This document shows, piece after piece, positions 53,167 to 62,379 of a stretch of DNA of 64,000 bases. A program made the position numbers and the translations under genes. The DNA lies in contig NZ_JACGXS010000012.1 in assembly GCF_014117215.1 (NCBI RefSeq), positions 49,044 to 113,043 on the forward strand, given 5' to 3'. Below the pieces are notes generated by a model that saw only the letters and a program-made list of their open reading frames with translations, had not been told where the DNA came from and ran no database searches. Position 1 is the stretch's first letter. The number at the start of each line of letters is the position of its first letter. Origin of the DNA: Stenotrophomonas tumulicola. Lineage in GTDB: Bacteria > Pseudomonadota > Gammaproteobacteria > Xanthomonadales > Xanthomonadaceae.

Positions 53167-55506
53167 ATGATCGGCAGCAAGGGGAAGGGTTTGGCGGTCA
53201 GCGGACGCACGGGGCCACTGCTCGCGGCGATGCTCGTGCTGCTGGCTGTGGTTTTCGGATGGAGCGCCGTGCAGCAATGGCGGCAGGCCAACACCGGCAC
53301 GCAGCTGGAACAGGCACGTGATACTGCCCTGCAGGGGTTGCAACGGGCGCTGGATGGCCAGCTGCTGCAGTTTGGCAAGCACCTGCAATCGGCACGCGTG
53401 CAGCAGTCATTGCAAGCGGGCGACGCCTCGGCGGCCGCGCTTGCGCTGCGCGAGGGCTGGACCGGGGTGGAAGACGCGCAGGTGTGGCCGGCGTCGCTGG
53501 ATGCGGCCTATGCGGACCCGCAGAAATTCGGTTATGCGCGCCTGGCGTTGCTGGAGGCAGCGCTGCGTGCGGAGGTGCCGGTCGCCCGCGTGGTCCGCGA
53601 TGGCGACGGTGCGCGCCTTGGGCTGGCGGCGCGCATGCAGACCGACAACGGTCCGATGGTCGCCTATGTGCGCCAGCCGTTGATGCAGCTGACCGGTCCG
53701 CTGGCTGCGGTGCAGGCGCCGGATGCGGGTTACCTGGCCCTGCGCCAGGGAAGCTTCAACGTGCTTGAGCGTGGCAACCGCGCGCTGGCCGACAGCGGCG
53801 AAGTACTCGCGCGTCCAATCAGCAACAGCAGCCTGCGGCTTGCCGCAGGCGTGCCGTCGATCGAGCCGGGCCCGCTTGGCCTGGGACCGCTCGCGGCCTC
53901 CATCGTGTGCCTGTTGCTGGTCCTGATCGCCGTGCTGCTGCTGGTCGGCAGGTCGCGCCTGCCGCTGCTGCCTGTGCGCGGGGCGCGGATGCCGGCCGAA
54001 GAACAGGGGCCGACGCTCAGCGAGAGCCTGGCGCTGTCCGCCGCCGAGGCGCCCGATGGCCCTGCAACCGGCGATGCCTCCGGTGCTGCAGCATCGCCGC
54101 CTGCTGCTGCGGCGACGTTGGCGGCTGGGATCTTCCGCGCCTACGATATCCGCGGCGTGGTCGGCGAAGAGCTGACGCCGAAAGTCGCGGCACTGATCGG
54201 CCAGGCCATCGGCAGTGAAGTCGTGGCACAGGGCCTGCGCGAGGTGGTGATCGGCCGCGATGGCCGGCTGTCCGGTCCCGAACTGGCCGCAGGGCTGGCC
54301 GAAGGATTGCGCAGGGCGGGCTGCGATGTCATCGACATCGGCCTGGCGCCTACGCCGGTGGTGTACTTCGCCAGCCACCATCTGCGCGCCGGCAGCTGCG
54401 TGGCGGTGACCGGCAGCCACAATCCTCCCGAGTACAACGGATTCAAGATCGTCATCGCCGGGCAGACGCTGTCGGGCGATGCGGTGACCGCGCTCCACCA
54501 GCGTATCGTCGAAGGCCGCCTGGCGCTTGCCACCTCGCCGGGTGGCTACCAGCAGCGCGACGTCAATGAAGACTATGTGCGCCGCATCGCCGACGACGTG
54601 CAGCTGGAGCGGCCGCTGAAGGTGGTCGCCGATGCCGGCAACGGGGTCGCCGGTGCACTGGTGCAGCCGTTGCTGGAAGCCATCGGCGCGGACGTCATTC
54701 CACTGTACTGCGACGTGGATGGCACCTTCCCCAACCATCATCCCGACCCGAGCGTGCCGGACAACCTGCAGGACCTGGTGCAGACGGTCAAACGTTTCGG
54801 TGCCGACCTGGGCGTGGCGTTCGATGGCGATGGCGACCGCCTGGGCGTGGTGACGCCGGACGGTACGATCATTTTCGCCGACCGCCTGCTGATGCTGTTT
54901 GCCGCCGACGTGCTGTTGCGCAATCCGGGTGCGATGGTCATCTACGATGTGAAGTGCACCGGCAGGCTGGCCGACTTCGTGCTGCGGCACGGTGGCAGCC
55001 CCATGATGTGGAAGACCGGGCATTCGCTGATCAAGGCGAAGATGGCCGAAACCGATGCGGAGCTGGCCGGCGAGATGAGCGGCCACTTCTTCTTCCGCGA
55101 ACGCTGGTTCGGTTTCGACGACGGCCTGTATGCCGCGGCGCGCCTGCTGGAAATCCTCGCGCTGCGCGAGGAGACGCCGCAGGAAGTACTGGAGGAACTG
55201 CCGCAGAGCGTGGCGACCCCGGAGATCAAGGTGCCGGTGGCCAACGGCACGCCGCATGCGCTGGTGTCGCTGGTGGTCGGTGCCGTGCAGGCACCCGATG
55301 GTCCGTTCGCGGGCGGGCGCGTTTCGACCATCGATGGCCTGCGCGTGGACTTCGCCGACGGCTGGGGGCTGGTTCGTGCCTCCAATACCACCCCGGTGCT
55401 GGTGCTGCGTTTCGAAGCGGATACCGAAGAGGCGCTGGAGCGCATCAAGACCCAGTTCCGCGACCAGTTGCAGCCCCTGTTCGGCGAACAGGACCTGGGC
55501 TTCTGA
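53167..55506 (+). CDS. algC: Phosphomannomutase/phosphoglucomutase with N-terminal membrane domain
   Basis: The C-terminal half (from about residue 320) is an AlgC/XanA-type alpha-D-phosphohexomutase: FRAYDIRGVVG, phosphoserine loop GSHNPPEYNGFK with Ser417, metal loop DGDGDR and sugar-binding SGEM-type EMSGHFFF. It interconverts mannose and glucose 1-/6-phosphates for lipopolysaccharide and exopolysaccharide. The first 300 residues add two transmembrane segments (about 15-35 and 236-262) flanking a periplasmic domain. At 779 residues it is much longer than the usual 460-residue enzyme. Anchoring would place the enzyme at the membrane; function of the front half is unknown. Confidence 0.94.
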   Translation: MIGSKGKGLAVSGRTGPLLAAMLVLLAVVFGWSAVQQWRQANTGTQLEQARDTALQGLQRALDGQLLQFGKHLQSARVQQSLQAGDASAAALALREGWTGVEDAQVWPASLDAAYADPQKFGYARLALLEAALRAEVPVARVVRDGDGARLGLAARMQTDNGPMVAYVRQPLMQLTGPLAAVQAPDAGYLALRQGSFNVLERGNRALADSGEVLARPISNSSLRLAAGVPSIEPGPLGLGPLAASIVCLLLVLIAVLLLVGRSRLPLLPVRGARMPAEEQGPTLSESLALSAAEAPDGPATGDASGAAASPPAAAATLAAGIFRAYDIRGVVGEELTPKVAALIGQAIGSEVVAQGLREVVIGRDGRLSGPELAAGLAEGLRRAGCDVIDIGLAPTPVVYFASHHLRAGSCVAVTGSHNPPEYNGFKIVIAGQTLSGDAVTALHQRIVEGRLALATSPGGYQQRDVNEDYVRRIADDVQLERPLKVVADAGNGVAGALVQPLLEAIGADVIPLYCDVDGTFPNHHPDPSVPDNLQDLVQTVKRFGADLGVAFDGDGDRLGVVTPDGTIIFADRLLMLFAADVLLRNPGAMVIYDVKCTGRLADFVLRHGGSPMMWKTGHSLIKAKMAETDAELAGEMSGHFFFRERWFGFDDGLYAAARLLEILALREETPQEVLEELPQSVATPEIKVPVANGTPHALVSLVVGAVQAPDGPFAGGRVSTIDGLRVDFADGWGLVRASNTTPVLVLRFEADTEEALERIKTQFRDQLQPLFGEQDLGF

Positions 55507-55513
55507 CAGGATG

Positions 55514-55554
55514 GGGCCGGATCCCTTTGGCCGGCGGCCAACGGCATCCGGCCC
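55514..55554. terminator. Nested hairpin after algC
   Basis: A 9-bp outer stem GGGCCGGAT / ATCCGGCCC encloses a second stem TTGGCC / GGCCAA, seven bases after the algC stop and before a convergent gene. No T-run follows. Confidence 0.5.
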
Positions 55555-55569
55555 ACCTCGGCCCAGGGC

Positions 55570-56220
55570 TCAGGCGGTGGGGGCGGTTCCCTTCAGCAGG
55601 AGGAACCGCTGCACCGTTGCATCGATCTCGGTATCCAGCTCCTGGCGCTGGCGTTCGAAGCTGGCCTGCATGCGTTGCTGGACCAGCAGCTGGGCATGGC
55701 GCTGGCGGATGGTGCCGGCCTGCTTTTCGCTGACCGCGCGGCCTGCCAGCTCGTTGTCGCCGGCGCCGGCCAGTGCGGTGAACAGGGCATCGCGCAGGCT
55801 GGCCACGTTGTAGCGGGCCGTGTTGATGTTGTTTTCCAGGATGGCCACGCGCTCGGCGAACACCCGGCGCAGGTCGGCTTCATTCCCGTAGGTGGACAAC
55901 ATCGCCTGTTCGGTGCGCTGCCGTGTCTCCAGCGCCATCTCATCCAGCCGCAGCTGTGCTTCGGCTGCCTCGGCTTCGGCCCGTTCGTCATCGGTCAGCG
56001 CGCGCTGGACCTGTCCGCTGCGCAGCCCGCTGCGGGCGTTGAACTCTTCGCGGGCGTTGTTCACCGCATCGGCAGGCAGGGCATCGGTACAGATGCGCTC
56101 GCCAGCCTGCGTCCAGCAATAGAGCTTCTTGGGCTGCGGTTGGCCCTGGCGTTGTGCACTGGCCACGCACGGCGCGGCCAGCAGCAGGACGATGGCGATG
56201 TTGGAAACCACCCTTGACAT
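55570..56220 (-). CDS. Uncharacterised exported protein with DUF4124-like start
   Basis: The 216-residue protein has a signal peptide (MSRVVSNIAIVLLLAAPCVA), then a short cysteine pair segment KKLYCWTQAGERICTD that looks like DUF4124, and a long helical/coiled-coil body (about residues 60-205) rich in Glu, Arg and Ala. It is probably periplasmic. ATG 56220 was chosen because it begins the signal peptide; an in-frame GTG lies three codons upstream. No function is known. It is convergent with algC and 24 bases after pyrE. Confidence 0.72.
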   Translation of the reverse strand: MSRVVSNIAIVLLLAAPCVASAQRQGQPQPKKLYCWTQAGERICTDALPADAVNNAREEFNARSGLRSGQVQRALTDDERAEAEAAEAQLRLDEMALETRQRTEQAMLSTYGNEADLRRVFAERVAILENNINTARYNVASLRDALFTALAGAGDNELAGRAVSEKQAGTIRQRHAQLLVQQRMQASFERQRQELDTEIDATVQRFLLLKGTAPTA

Positions 56221-56244
56221 GGCGACCACCCCCCCTTGGGTCGT

Positions 56245-56904
56245 TCAGCGCGTGGGTCGGCAACCGTAGCGGGAACGATAGTCCTCCAGCGGCTGCCTGT
56301 AGCCGACAAGTTCCGGGTTTCCCGAGGCGAAATCAAGCAGGTCTGCCATCGTGGCCACGGCGATCACCGGAATGCCGGCTTCCTCGGCCACGGCCTGCGC
56401 GGCCGAACGCGGATCGGACTCCGACGCGATCTCCTGGCGGTCCAGCGCCACTACGATGCCGGCCGGGATGCCGCCGGCGGCGCGGATGATGGTCATCGCC
56501 TCGCGGATCGCGGTGCCCGCGGTGATGACGTCATCAACGATCAGCACGCGCTTGCCGGTCATGTCGGCACCGATCAGCTGGCCGCCTTCGCCGTGGTCCT
56601 TCACTTCCTTGCGGTTGAACGACAAGGGCAGGTCGCGGCCGCGCTGGGCCAGTTCGCAGGCCATCGCAGTCGCCAGCGGAATGCCCTTGTACGCCGGGCC
56701 GAACACCACGTCGTACTTGAGGCCGGCGGCATCGACGGCATCGGCATAGCACAGCGCCAGCTGCGCCATGCGGGAGCCGGAATCGAATCGCCCGGCATTG
56801 AAGAAATAAGGGCTCAGACGGCCGGATTTCAGGGTGAACTGGCCGAAGCGCAGCGCATCGGCGCTCAGGGCCAGCTGCAGGAAACGGTGGCGATGGTCGC
56901 TCAT
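56245..56904 (-). CDS. pyrE: Orotate phosphoribosyltransferase
   Basis: The 219-residue enzyme joins orotate to PRPP in pyrimidine synthesis. Key segments are FNAGRFDSG, FGPAYKGIPLA, FNRKEVKDHGEGG and the PRPP motif VLIVDDVITAGTA. It is cytoplasmic and dimeric in the family. It is divergent from the exonuclease III gene, with 166 bases between. Confidence 0.97.
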   Translation of the reverse strand: MSDHRHRFLQLALSADALRFGQFTLKSGRLSPYFFNAGRFDSGSRMAQLALCYADAVDAAGLKYDVVFGPAYKGIPLATAMACELAQRGRDLPLSFNRKEVKDHGEGGQLIGADMTGKRVLIVDDVITAGTAIREAMTIIRAAGGIPAGIVVALDRQEIASESDPRSAAQAVAEEAGIPVIAVATMADLLDFASGNPELVGYRQPLEDYRSRYGCRPTR

Positions 56905-57070
56905 CTAACTCGATCTATCTTCATCTTGGAGCGCAAATCGTACTGTACTTCCCGCGTCCAGGCCCCTTTTGCCGGGGTAGGTGGGGCCTGGCCCCGATGG
57001 CAGAAGGGATCTGCCCCGCCGTGGCAACAGGTATGCTTGGCCGGTTTCCGCCGCAACCCGACGTAACCGC

Positions 57071-57871
57071 ATGCGCATCATCAGCTTCAATGCCAATGGC
57101 ATCCGTTCGGCCGCCAACAAGGGCTTCCTCGACTGGTTCCGGGCCCAGGACGCCGACGTCCTGTGCCTGCAGGAAACCAAGGCACAGGAGGCGCAGTTGT
57201 CCGACCCGATGTTCCGACCCGATGGCCACCATTGCTTCTACCGCGATGCCAGCACCAAGAAGGGCTACAGCGGCGTGGCGATCTACAGCAAGCGTGAACC
57301 CGACCAGGTGATCACTTCGCTGGGCTGGGCGCCCTTCGATGAGGAAGGCCGCTACATCGAAGCACGCTTCGGCAACCTGAGCGTGGTGTCCTTCTATATT
57401 CCGTCGGGGAGTTCCGGCGACCTGCGCCAGGGCTTCAAGTTCGAAGTGATGGAATGGCTGCGGCCGATCCTGGACCAGTGGCTGGACAGTGGCCGCGATT
57501 ACGTCCTGTGCGGTGACTGGAACATCGTCCGCTCGGCGCTGGACATCAGGAACTGGAAATCCAACCAGAAGAATTCCGGCTGCCTGCCCGAGGAGCGCGA
57601 CTGGCTCAATGCCCTGTGTGCCGACCATGGCCAGGCCACCGACCTGGCCAACGGCCGCGGCTGGGCCGATGCCTACCGTCTGCTGCACCCCAGCGGCGAG
57701 GATTACACCTGGTGGAGCAACCGTGGCGCTGCGCGCGCCAACAACGTCGGTTGGCGCATCGATTACCAACTGGTCAGCCCCGGTCTGCGTGAGCGCCTGC
57801 GCAGCTGCTCGATCTACCGCGACGAGCGCTTCTCCGACCACGCCCCGTTCAGCGTGGACTTCGCTCCGTGA
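57071..57871 (+). CDS. xth: Exodeoxyribonuclease III (AP endonuclease family)
   Basis: The 266-residue protein belongs to the ExoIII/EEP family, which repairs abasic sites and trims DNA 3' ends. Catalytic features are Glu in LCLQETKAQ, Asp and Asn in GDWNI, Asp in WRIDYQLVS and His in SDHAPF, all present, so it looks active rather than a Crc-type non-nuclease. ATG 57071 was chosen as it begins with the family start RIISFNANGIRSA. The stop overlaps the GTG start of ampG. Confidence 0.93.
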   Translation: MRIISFNANGIRSAANKGFLDWFRAQDADVLCLQETKAQEAQLSDPMFRPDGHHCFYRDASTKKGYSGVAIYSKREPDQVITSLGWAPFDEEGRYIEARFGNLSVVSFYIPSGSSGDLRQGFKFEVMEWLRPILDQWLDSGRDYVLCGDWNIVRSALDIRNWKSNQKNSGCLPEERDWLNALCADHGQATDLANGRGWADAYRLLHPSGEDYTWWSNRGAARANNVGWRIDYQLVSPGLRERLRSCSIYRDERFSDHAPFSVDFAP

Positions 57872-59169
57872 GTGATCCGGCAGCGCCAGCCTCCTACAAG
57901 GGCTGGGCGGGCATCAAGCGCGCCTTCGGCACGCCATCGGCCCTGACCATGGCGCTGCTGGGGTTCGGCAGCGGCCTGCCGTTCCTGCTGATCGCCTCGC
58001 AGACCCTGTCCACGCGCCTGCGCGACGTGGGCCTGGACCTGGGCAGCATCGGCCTGATCAGCCTGGCCAGCTTCTTCTACCTGCTGAAGTTCGTCTGGGC
58101 ACCGGTGCTGGACCGTTACGCGCTGCCCTTGCTGGCGTTCATGGGGCGCCGCCGCTCGTGGCTGCTGGCCTCGCAGGTGGTGGTGCTGGTCGGGTTGATC
58201 GCACTGGCATTCGTCCGCCCGGAGCAGGGCGTCTGGCCGCTGGTGGCGTGGGTGCTGATCGCATCCTTTGCCGGCGCCACCCAGGATTCGGTGGTGGATG
58301 CGTACCGGATCGAGATCGCGCCGGAAACCTCCCAGGCCGCACTGGCGGCCACTTACACGCTGGGTTATCGCATCGGCCTGATCCTGGCCGGCGCCGGAGC
58401 GCTCTACCTGGCACAGTACGAAGGCTGGATCATCGCCTACCTGGCGATGGCTGCCTTGATGCTGCTGCCCATCGTGGCCACGCTGTCGTGCCGTGAGCCA
58501 GCGCGTCCGGCGAACGCCGTGCAGCGGCGCATCGACGTCGGCGAGGCGTTCCTGAAGCCGATCACCAGCTTCTTCACCCGCAATGGCATCGTGCTGGCGC
58601 TGGCGTTGCTGGCCTTCGTCGGCATGTACAAGTTCCCCGACCAGGTGATCGGGGTGATGGCCGGTCCCTTCTACCTGGACTCAGGCTTCGACAAGGCAGA
58701 TATCGCCACTGTCTCCAAGCTGTTCGGCGTGTGGATGGGGATTGGCGGTGCGTTCCTTGGGGGCATCGCGGTGGCCGCCTTCGGTTTCCGCCGCATGCTG
58801 CTGGTGGCGGCGCTGGGCGTGGCGCTGTCCAACCTGGCGTTCCTGTTGATGGCGCACAACCCGGGCCAGTTGTGGGCGTTCTACGCGGCGCTGAGTGCGG
58901 ACAACCTGTTCCAGGGGTTTGCCGGCACGGTGCTGGTGGCCTTCATGTCCTCGCTGACCGACCGCAACTTCACCGCTACGCAGTATGCGTTGCTGGTGTC
59001 GCTGGCGAACCTGCCGGGCAAGTTCGTCGGCGGCGTGTCCGGTTACATCGTCGAGGCCACGTCCTACAGCACGTTCTTCATGCTCAGTGCGGTGACGGTG
59101 GTGCCTACCCTGTTGCTGCTGGCATGGCTGTGGCCGCGGCTGTCCGATCGTGGTGCACCTGCCCCCTGA
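57868..59169 (+). CDS. ampG: AmpG-type muropeptide permease (MFS)
   Basis: This 433-residue major facilitator has about 12 hydrophobic helices and AmpG segments: FGSGLPFLLIASQTLSTRLR, FYLLKFVWAPVLDRY and GATQDSVVDAYRIE. AmpG imports anhydromuropeptides from the periplasm for wall recycling, and in many bacteria feeds induction of AmpC beta-lactamase. GTG 57868 overlaps the xth stop (GTGA). anmK, acting on anhydro-MurNAc, lies two genes further. Confidence 0.92.
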   Translation: MSDPAAPASYKGWAGIKRAFGTPSALTMALLGFGSGLPFLLIASQTLSTRLRDVGLDLGSIGLISLASFFYLLKFVWAPVLDRYALPLLAFMGRRRSWLLASQVVVLVGLIALAFVRPEQGVWPLVAWVLIASFAGATQDSVVDAYRIEIAPETSQAALAATYTLGYRIGLILAGAGALYLAQYEGWIIAYLAMAALMLLPIVATLSCREPARPANAVQRRIDVGEAFLKPITSFFTRNGIVLALALLAFVGMYKFPDQVIGVMAGPFYLDSGFDKADIATVSKLFGVWMGIGGAFLGGIAVAAFGFRRMLLVAALGVALSNLAFLLMAHNPGQLWAFYAALSADNLFQGFAGTVLVAFMSSLTDRNFTATQYALLVSLANLPGKFVGGVSGYIVEATSYSTFFMLSAVTVVPTLLLLAWLWPRLSDRGAPAP

Positions 59170-59246
59170 TTGCCTGCACGCGCGCCGTGCGGGATGATCG
59201 GCCCTCAGCGCCGAGGGGGCGGCGCCCTGCGGAATGGGGAGTGAGC

Positions 59247-59474
59247 ATGGCGGAGCTGTTGTTGCGGGAAGTGGATCCCATGATGCTGGAGCGGATCGAT
59301 CGGCTGGCCGTGGCCCGTGGCTGGACGCAGGCGCAGGCCTGCGTGGCGGTGCTGGAGCAGGGGCTGTTTTCGACCGAGCTGGAAGTGCGCAGTGGCTTTG
59401 CCGACCGGGAAGTGGATGCGCTGGCCGATGCCATCGTCGCCCTGCAGGCGCTGCCGGCCGGGCAAGGTTTCTAG
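59247..59474 (+). CDS. Uncharacterised small protein
   Basis: This 75-residue, mostly helical protein (ERIDRLAVARGWTQAQACVA) has GGGGAGTGAG upstream of ATG 59247. I do not recognise a family. Its helix pattern and size resemble ribbon-helix-helix or small regulatory proteins, but no motif is decisive. It lies 77 bases after ampG and converges on anmK. Confidence 0.6.
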   Translation: MAELLLREVDPMMLERIDRLAVARGWTQAQACVAVLEQGLFSTELEVRSGFADREVDALADAIVALQALPAGQGF

Positions 59475-59543
59475 GCGGCGGCAACGCGTCGGCTGGCGCC
59501 GCAACGGCCGGGCCATGCCCGGCGACCATGGCGCGGTCCTTTC

Positions 59544-59573
59544 CAGGCCAAATCAGGCCAAATCAGGCCGGAT
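59544..59573. repeat. Short 10-bp tandem repeat at the 3' end of anmK
   Basis: Three copies of CAGGCCAAAT-type units lie in tandem (the third has two base changes) across the anmK stop codon. It is small and of uncertain significance. Confidence 0.5.
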
Positions 59574-60690
59574 GGATCGCGCCGAGGATGCGCGGTCCGC
59601 GCGCGCCGGTAACGCTGGGCAGGTTGCCCGGCAGCCCCGTCAGGGTGCGATGGGCCAGCCATGCAAATCCCATCGCCTCCATGTAATCCGGGTCCAGTCC
59701 GTGCCCGGCGCTGGATTCGACCACGGCATTCGGCAGGCGTGCTGCCAGCCGGCGCATCAACTCCCGGTTGCGCACCCCACCGCCACAGGCCAGCACCCGG
59801 CGCGTCGCCGGCTGGTAGCGCAGCAGCGCATCGGCCACGGTCGCCGCGCTCAGTTCCAGCAGCGTCGCCTGCACGTCGGCGGCGGCATGCTGCCCCTCGC
59901 CGATGGAGGCTTCGGCCCAGGCCAGGTGGAACTGTTCGCGCCCGGTGCTCTTGGGCGGCGGCAGTGCGAACCAGGGGTCGGCCAGCCAGCGTGCAAGCAA
60001 TCCTTCGATTACCCTGCCGCTGGCCGCGAAGCCACCGTCGGCGTCGAAGGGCCTTCCGGTGTGGCGCTGGCACCAGCCATCCAGCAGCGCATTGGCCGGA
60101 CCGGTATCGAAACCCAGCAGCGTGCCCTGGCGTGGGATCAGGCTCAGGTTGGCGATACCCCCGAGGTTGAGCACCGCACGGTCTTCGTCGGCGGTACCCA
60201 GCATGGCCAGGTGGAACGCCGGCATCAGCGGCGCACCCTGGCCGCCTGCGGCGACGTCGCGGCGGCGGAAGTCGGCGATGGTGGTGATGCCGGTGCCTTC
60301 GGCGATGCGATTGGCATCACCCAGCTGCAGGGTGAAGGCAGGCGATGCAGTGGGGCGATGGCGCACTGTCTGCCCGTGCGAGCCGATCGCGCGGACGGCC
60401 GCTGCAGGCAACCCGGCCTGCGCCAGCAGTGCGTTGGCGGCCCCGGCGAAGGCCAGCCCGATGCGCGCGTCGACATCACCCAGCTCGTCCAGCGAGGCCA
60501 CCTCGCCGCCTTCGCCCAGCGCCACCACTTGCCTGCGCAATGTCGGCTCCCACGCCGTGGTCAGCCCGTCGACGAAGCGGCAGCCACCCGCTGCGGGGAA
60601 CTGCACCAGGGCCGCATCGATGCCATCGGCGCTGGTGCCGGACATCAGGCCGAGGTAGAGCGGGGCAGTGGGGTCATGGGAAGCGGCCAT
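59563..60690 (-). CDS. anmK: Anhydro-N-acetylmuramic acid kinase
   Basis: The 375-residue ATPase-fold kinase opens and phosphorylates 1,6-anhydro-MurNAc from recycled muropeptides. Signature segments: [16 protein letters not shown] at the N-terminus, NLGGIANLS and [10 protein letters not shown] in the middle, [15 protein letters not shown] near the C-terminus. It is downstream of an M23 endopeptidase gene and near ampG, so the cluster serves peptidoglycan turnover. Confidence 0.96.
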   Translation of the reverse strand: MAASHDPTAPLYLGLMSGTSADGIDAALVQFPAAGGCRFVDGLTTAWEPTLRRQVVALGEGGEVASLDELGDVDARIGLAFAGAANALLAQAGLPAAAVRAIGSHGQTVRHRPTASPAFTLQLGDANRIAEGTGITTIADFRRRDVAAGGQGAPLMPAFHLAMLGTADEDRAVLNLGGIANLSLIPRQGTLLGFDTGPANALLDGWCQRHTGRPFDADGGFAASGRVIEGLLARWLADPWFALPPPKSTGREQFHLAWAEASIGEGQHAAADVQATLLELSAATVADALLRYQPATRRVLACGGGVRNRELMRRLAARLPNAVVESSAGHGLDPDYMEAMGFAWLAHRTLTGLPGNLPSVTGARGPRILGAIHPA

Positions 60691-60754
60691 CGTGGCTCCA
60701 GAAACGACGAGGGCGCCAGCTTGGGCGCCCCGTCGTTACCCGTCAATGCGCTGC

Positions 60755-62209
60755 TCAGCCGCGCTTGTTGCCGTTGCTGCGGGGTGCCGCGCTGGCCACC
60801 TCGCGCGGCTTCGATGCCGGGCTGGCATCGGCGTAGATCATCTTCTCCATGCCCTGGATGCGCGCCAGGGCCGGCGACGTCTGCGCCCGGAACGCGGCCA
60901 GCTCGGCGCCCTTCAGTGGCTCGGGCGGCGGCATGGTCACGCTGAGCGGATTGCGGTGCACGCCGTTGACGCGGAATTCGTAATGCAGGTGAGGGCCGGT
61001 CGCCAGGCCGGTCGAGCCGACATAGCCGATCACCGTGCCCTGGTTGATCCGCTGGCCTGTCTTGATCTTGGCGAAGCGGGACATATGCCCATACAGCGTC
61101 GTGTGCCCACGGCCATGGTCCAGGATCACCACGTTGCCGTAGCCGCGCTGCACGCCGGCGAACTGTACGCGTGCGTCGCCGGCGGCCATGATCGGCGTGC
61201 CGGTACGGGCGGCATAATCCACGCCCTTGTGCATGCGCATCTTGCCCAGTACCGGGTGCTTGCGCGCACCGAAGTTGGAACTCAGCCGCGCGAACTGGAT
61301 CGGCATGCGGATGAAGCTTTTCTTCAACGGCCGGCCGTCAGCATCGAAGTACTCGGACTTGCCGTTGCGATCGAAGCGGAAGCCGGAATAGGTCTTGCCG
61401 CCGGAAGTGAAGGTGGCCGCAAGGATGTTGCTGGTGTCCACCCGCTCGCCTTCGCGCCAGGTTTCGTCCATCACCACGCTGAAGCGGTCGCCTGGCTGTA
61501 CTTCCTTGGAAAAGTCGATGTCGTACTTGAAGATTTCGTCGGTCATCGTGGCGATCGCCGACGGTGACAGGCCTGCCTTGCGTGCAGCGGTATACAACGA
61601 ACTGGTGATCTCGCCGCTGGTCACCACGGTGCGGGTGCTGGTCTCGCGCTTGCTGACCGTTTCCTTGATGGTGTCACCGGTCAATGCCAGCTCCACCCGG
61701 TTCTCGTTGTCCCGGTTGAAGCGGATCGAACGCAGCTCGCCCGACAGCGGCATGTCGAAGGCGATCTCCGTGCCTGGCCGCAGCTTCACCAGGGCGTCGC
61801 GCGCGCCAGGGAAATCCAGCACGCGGTGCATGGTGGTCGCCGGGATACCTGCCTCGTTGAACAGGTCGCTCAGGGTCTGGCCACGCTCCACGCGCAGCAC
61901 GTGCCAGCTGTCGCCGGGGGTGTGCTGCTGGCGCGAAGTGGCGATCGGCGGCAGGGGCAGCGCAAGGCTGGTATGTGCATCCGGGAATGGCGAATCGATG
62001 GTGCTGGAAAAACCGGGCACGATCGTCGCCACCAGCGCGCCGATGGTCGCGAACAGGGTCGCGTGCATCCAATGGCGGCGCGTCCAGCGCTCATTGAAGG
62101 CGGCGGGGAGATGTTGCCTCAGTTTCCGGTGCAGGGCGTTGTCGTGAAGGACGTGGAGCCGTTCCTTGAAGCGCTGTTTACGCGCATGGCCATGATCGGA
62201 ATTGAGCAT
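60755..62209 (-). CDS. M23 family peptidoglycan endopeptidase
   Basis: The product (about 484 residues) has a basic N-terminus, one membrane helix (HATLFATIGALVATIVPGF), an OapA-like segment (HVLRVERGQTLSDLFNEAGI), a middle domain and a C-terminal M23 (LytM/lysostaphin) domain with MHKGVDYAARTG, LYGHMSRF and HLHYEF, keeping the Zn-binding His and Asp residues. It probably cleaves peptide cross-links in the periplasm. The start is uncertain: ATG 62209 was chosen, but in-frame ATG 62263 and TTG 62287 are possible. It is divergent from tyrS and upstream of anmK. Confidence 0.88.
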   Translation of the reverse strand: MLNSDHGHARKQRFKERLHVLHDNALHRKLRQHLPAAFNERWTRRHWMHATLFATIGALVATIVPGFSSTIDSPFPDAHTSLALPLPPIATSRQQHTPGDSWHVLRVERGQTLSDLFNEAGIPATTMHRVLDFPGARDALVKLRPGTEIAFDMPLSGELRSIRFNRDNENRVELALTGDTIKETVSKRETSTRTVVTSGEITSSLYTAARKAGLSPSAIATMTDEIFKYDIDFSKEVQPGDRFSVVMDETWREGERVDTSNILAATFTSGGKTYSGFRFDRNGKSEYFDADGRPLKKSFIRMPIQFARLSSNFGARKHPVLGKMRMHKGVDYAARTGTPIMAAGDARVQFAGVQRGYGNVVILDHGRGHTTLYGHMSRFAKIKTGQRINQGTVIGYVGSTGLATGPHLHYEFRVNGVHRNPLSVTMPPPEPLKGAELAAFRAQTSPALARIQGMEKMIYADASPASKPREVASAAPRSNGNKRG

Positions 62210-62379
62210 CAGACGATTTTTCCTGGCTGGCCCGGGAGCGCGGGCTGGTTCGCCGGTTACCATAGACAGGTATGAAAAGCGCGTCAAACCCTTGTGCCTA
62301 TTGGCTTTTGTGAAGCCGATTCGGTTAACTTGCTATTAACACCCCCATCGTAAAAACGGCCTCTGCCGGGAGTAGTCAC

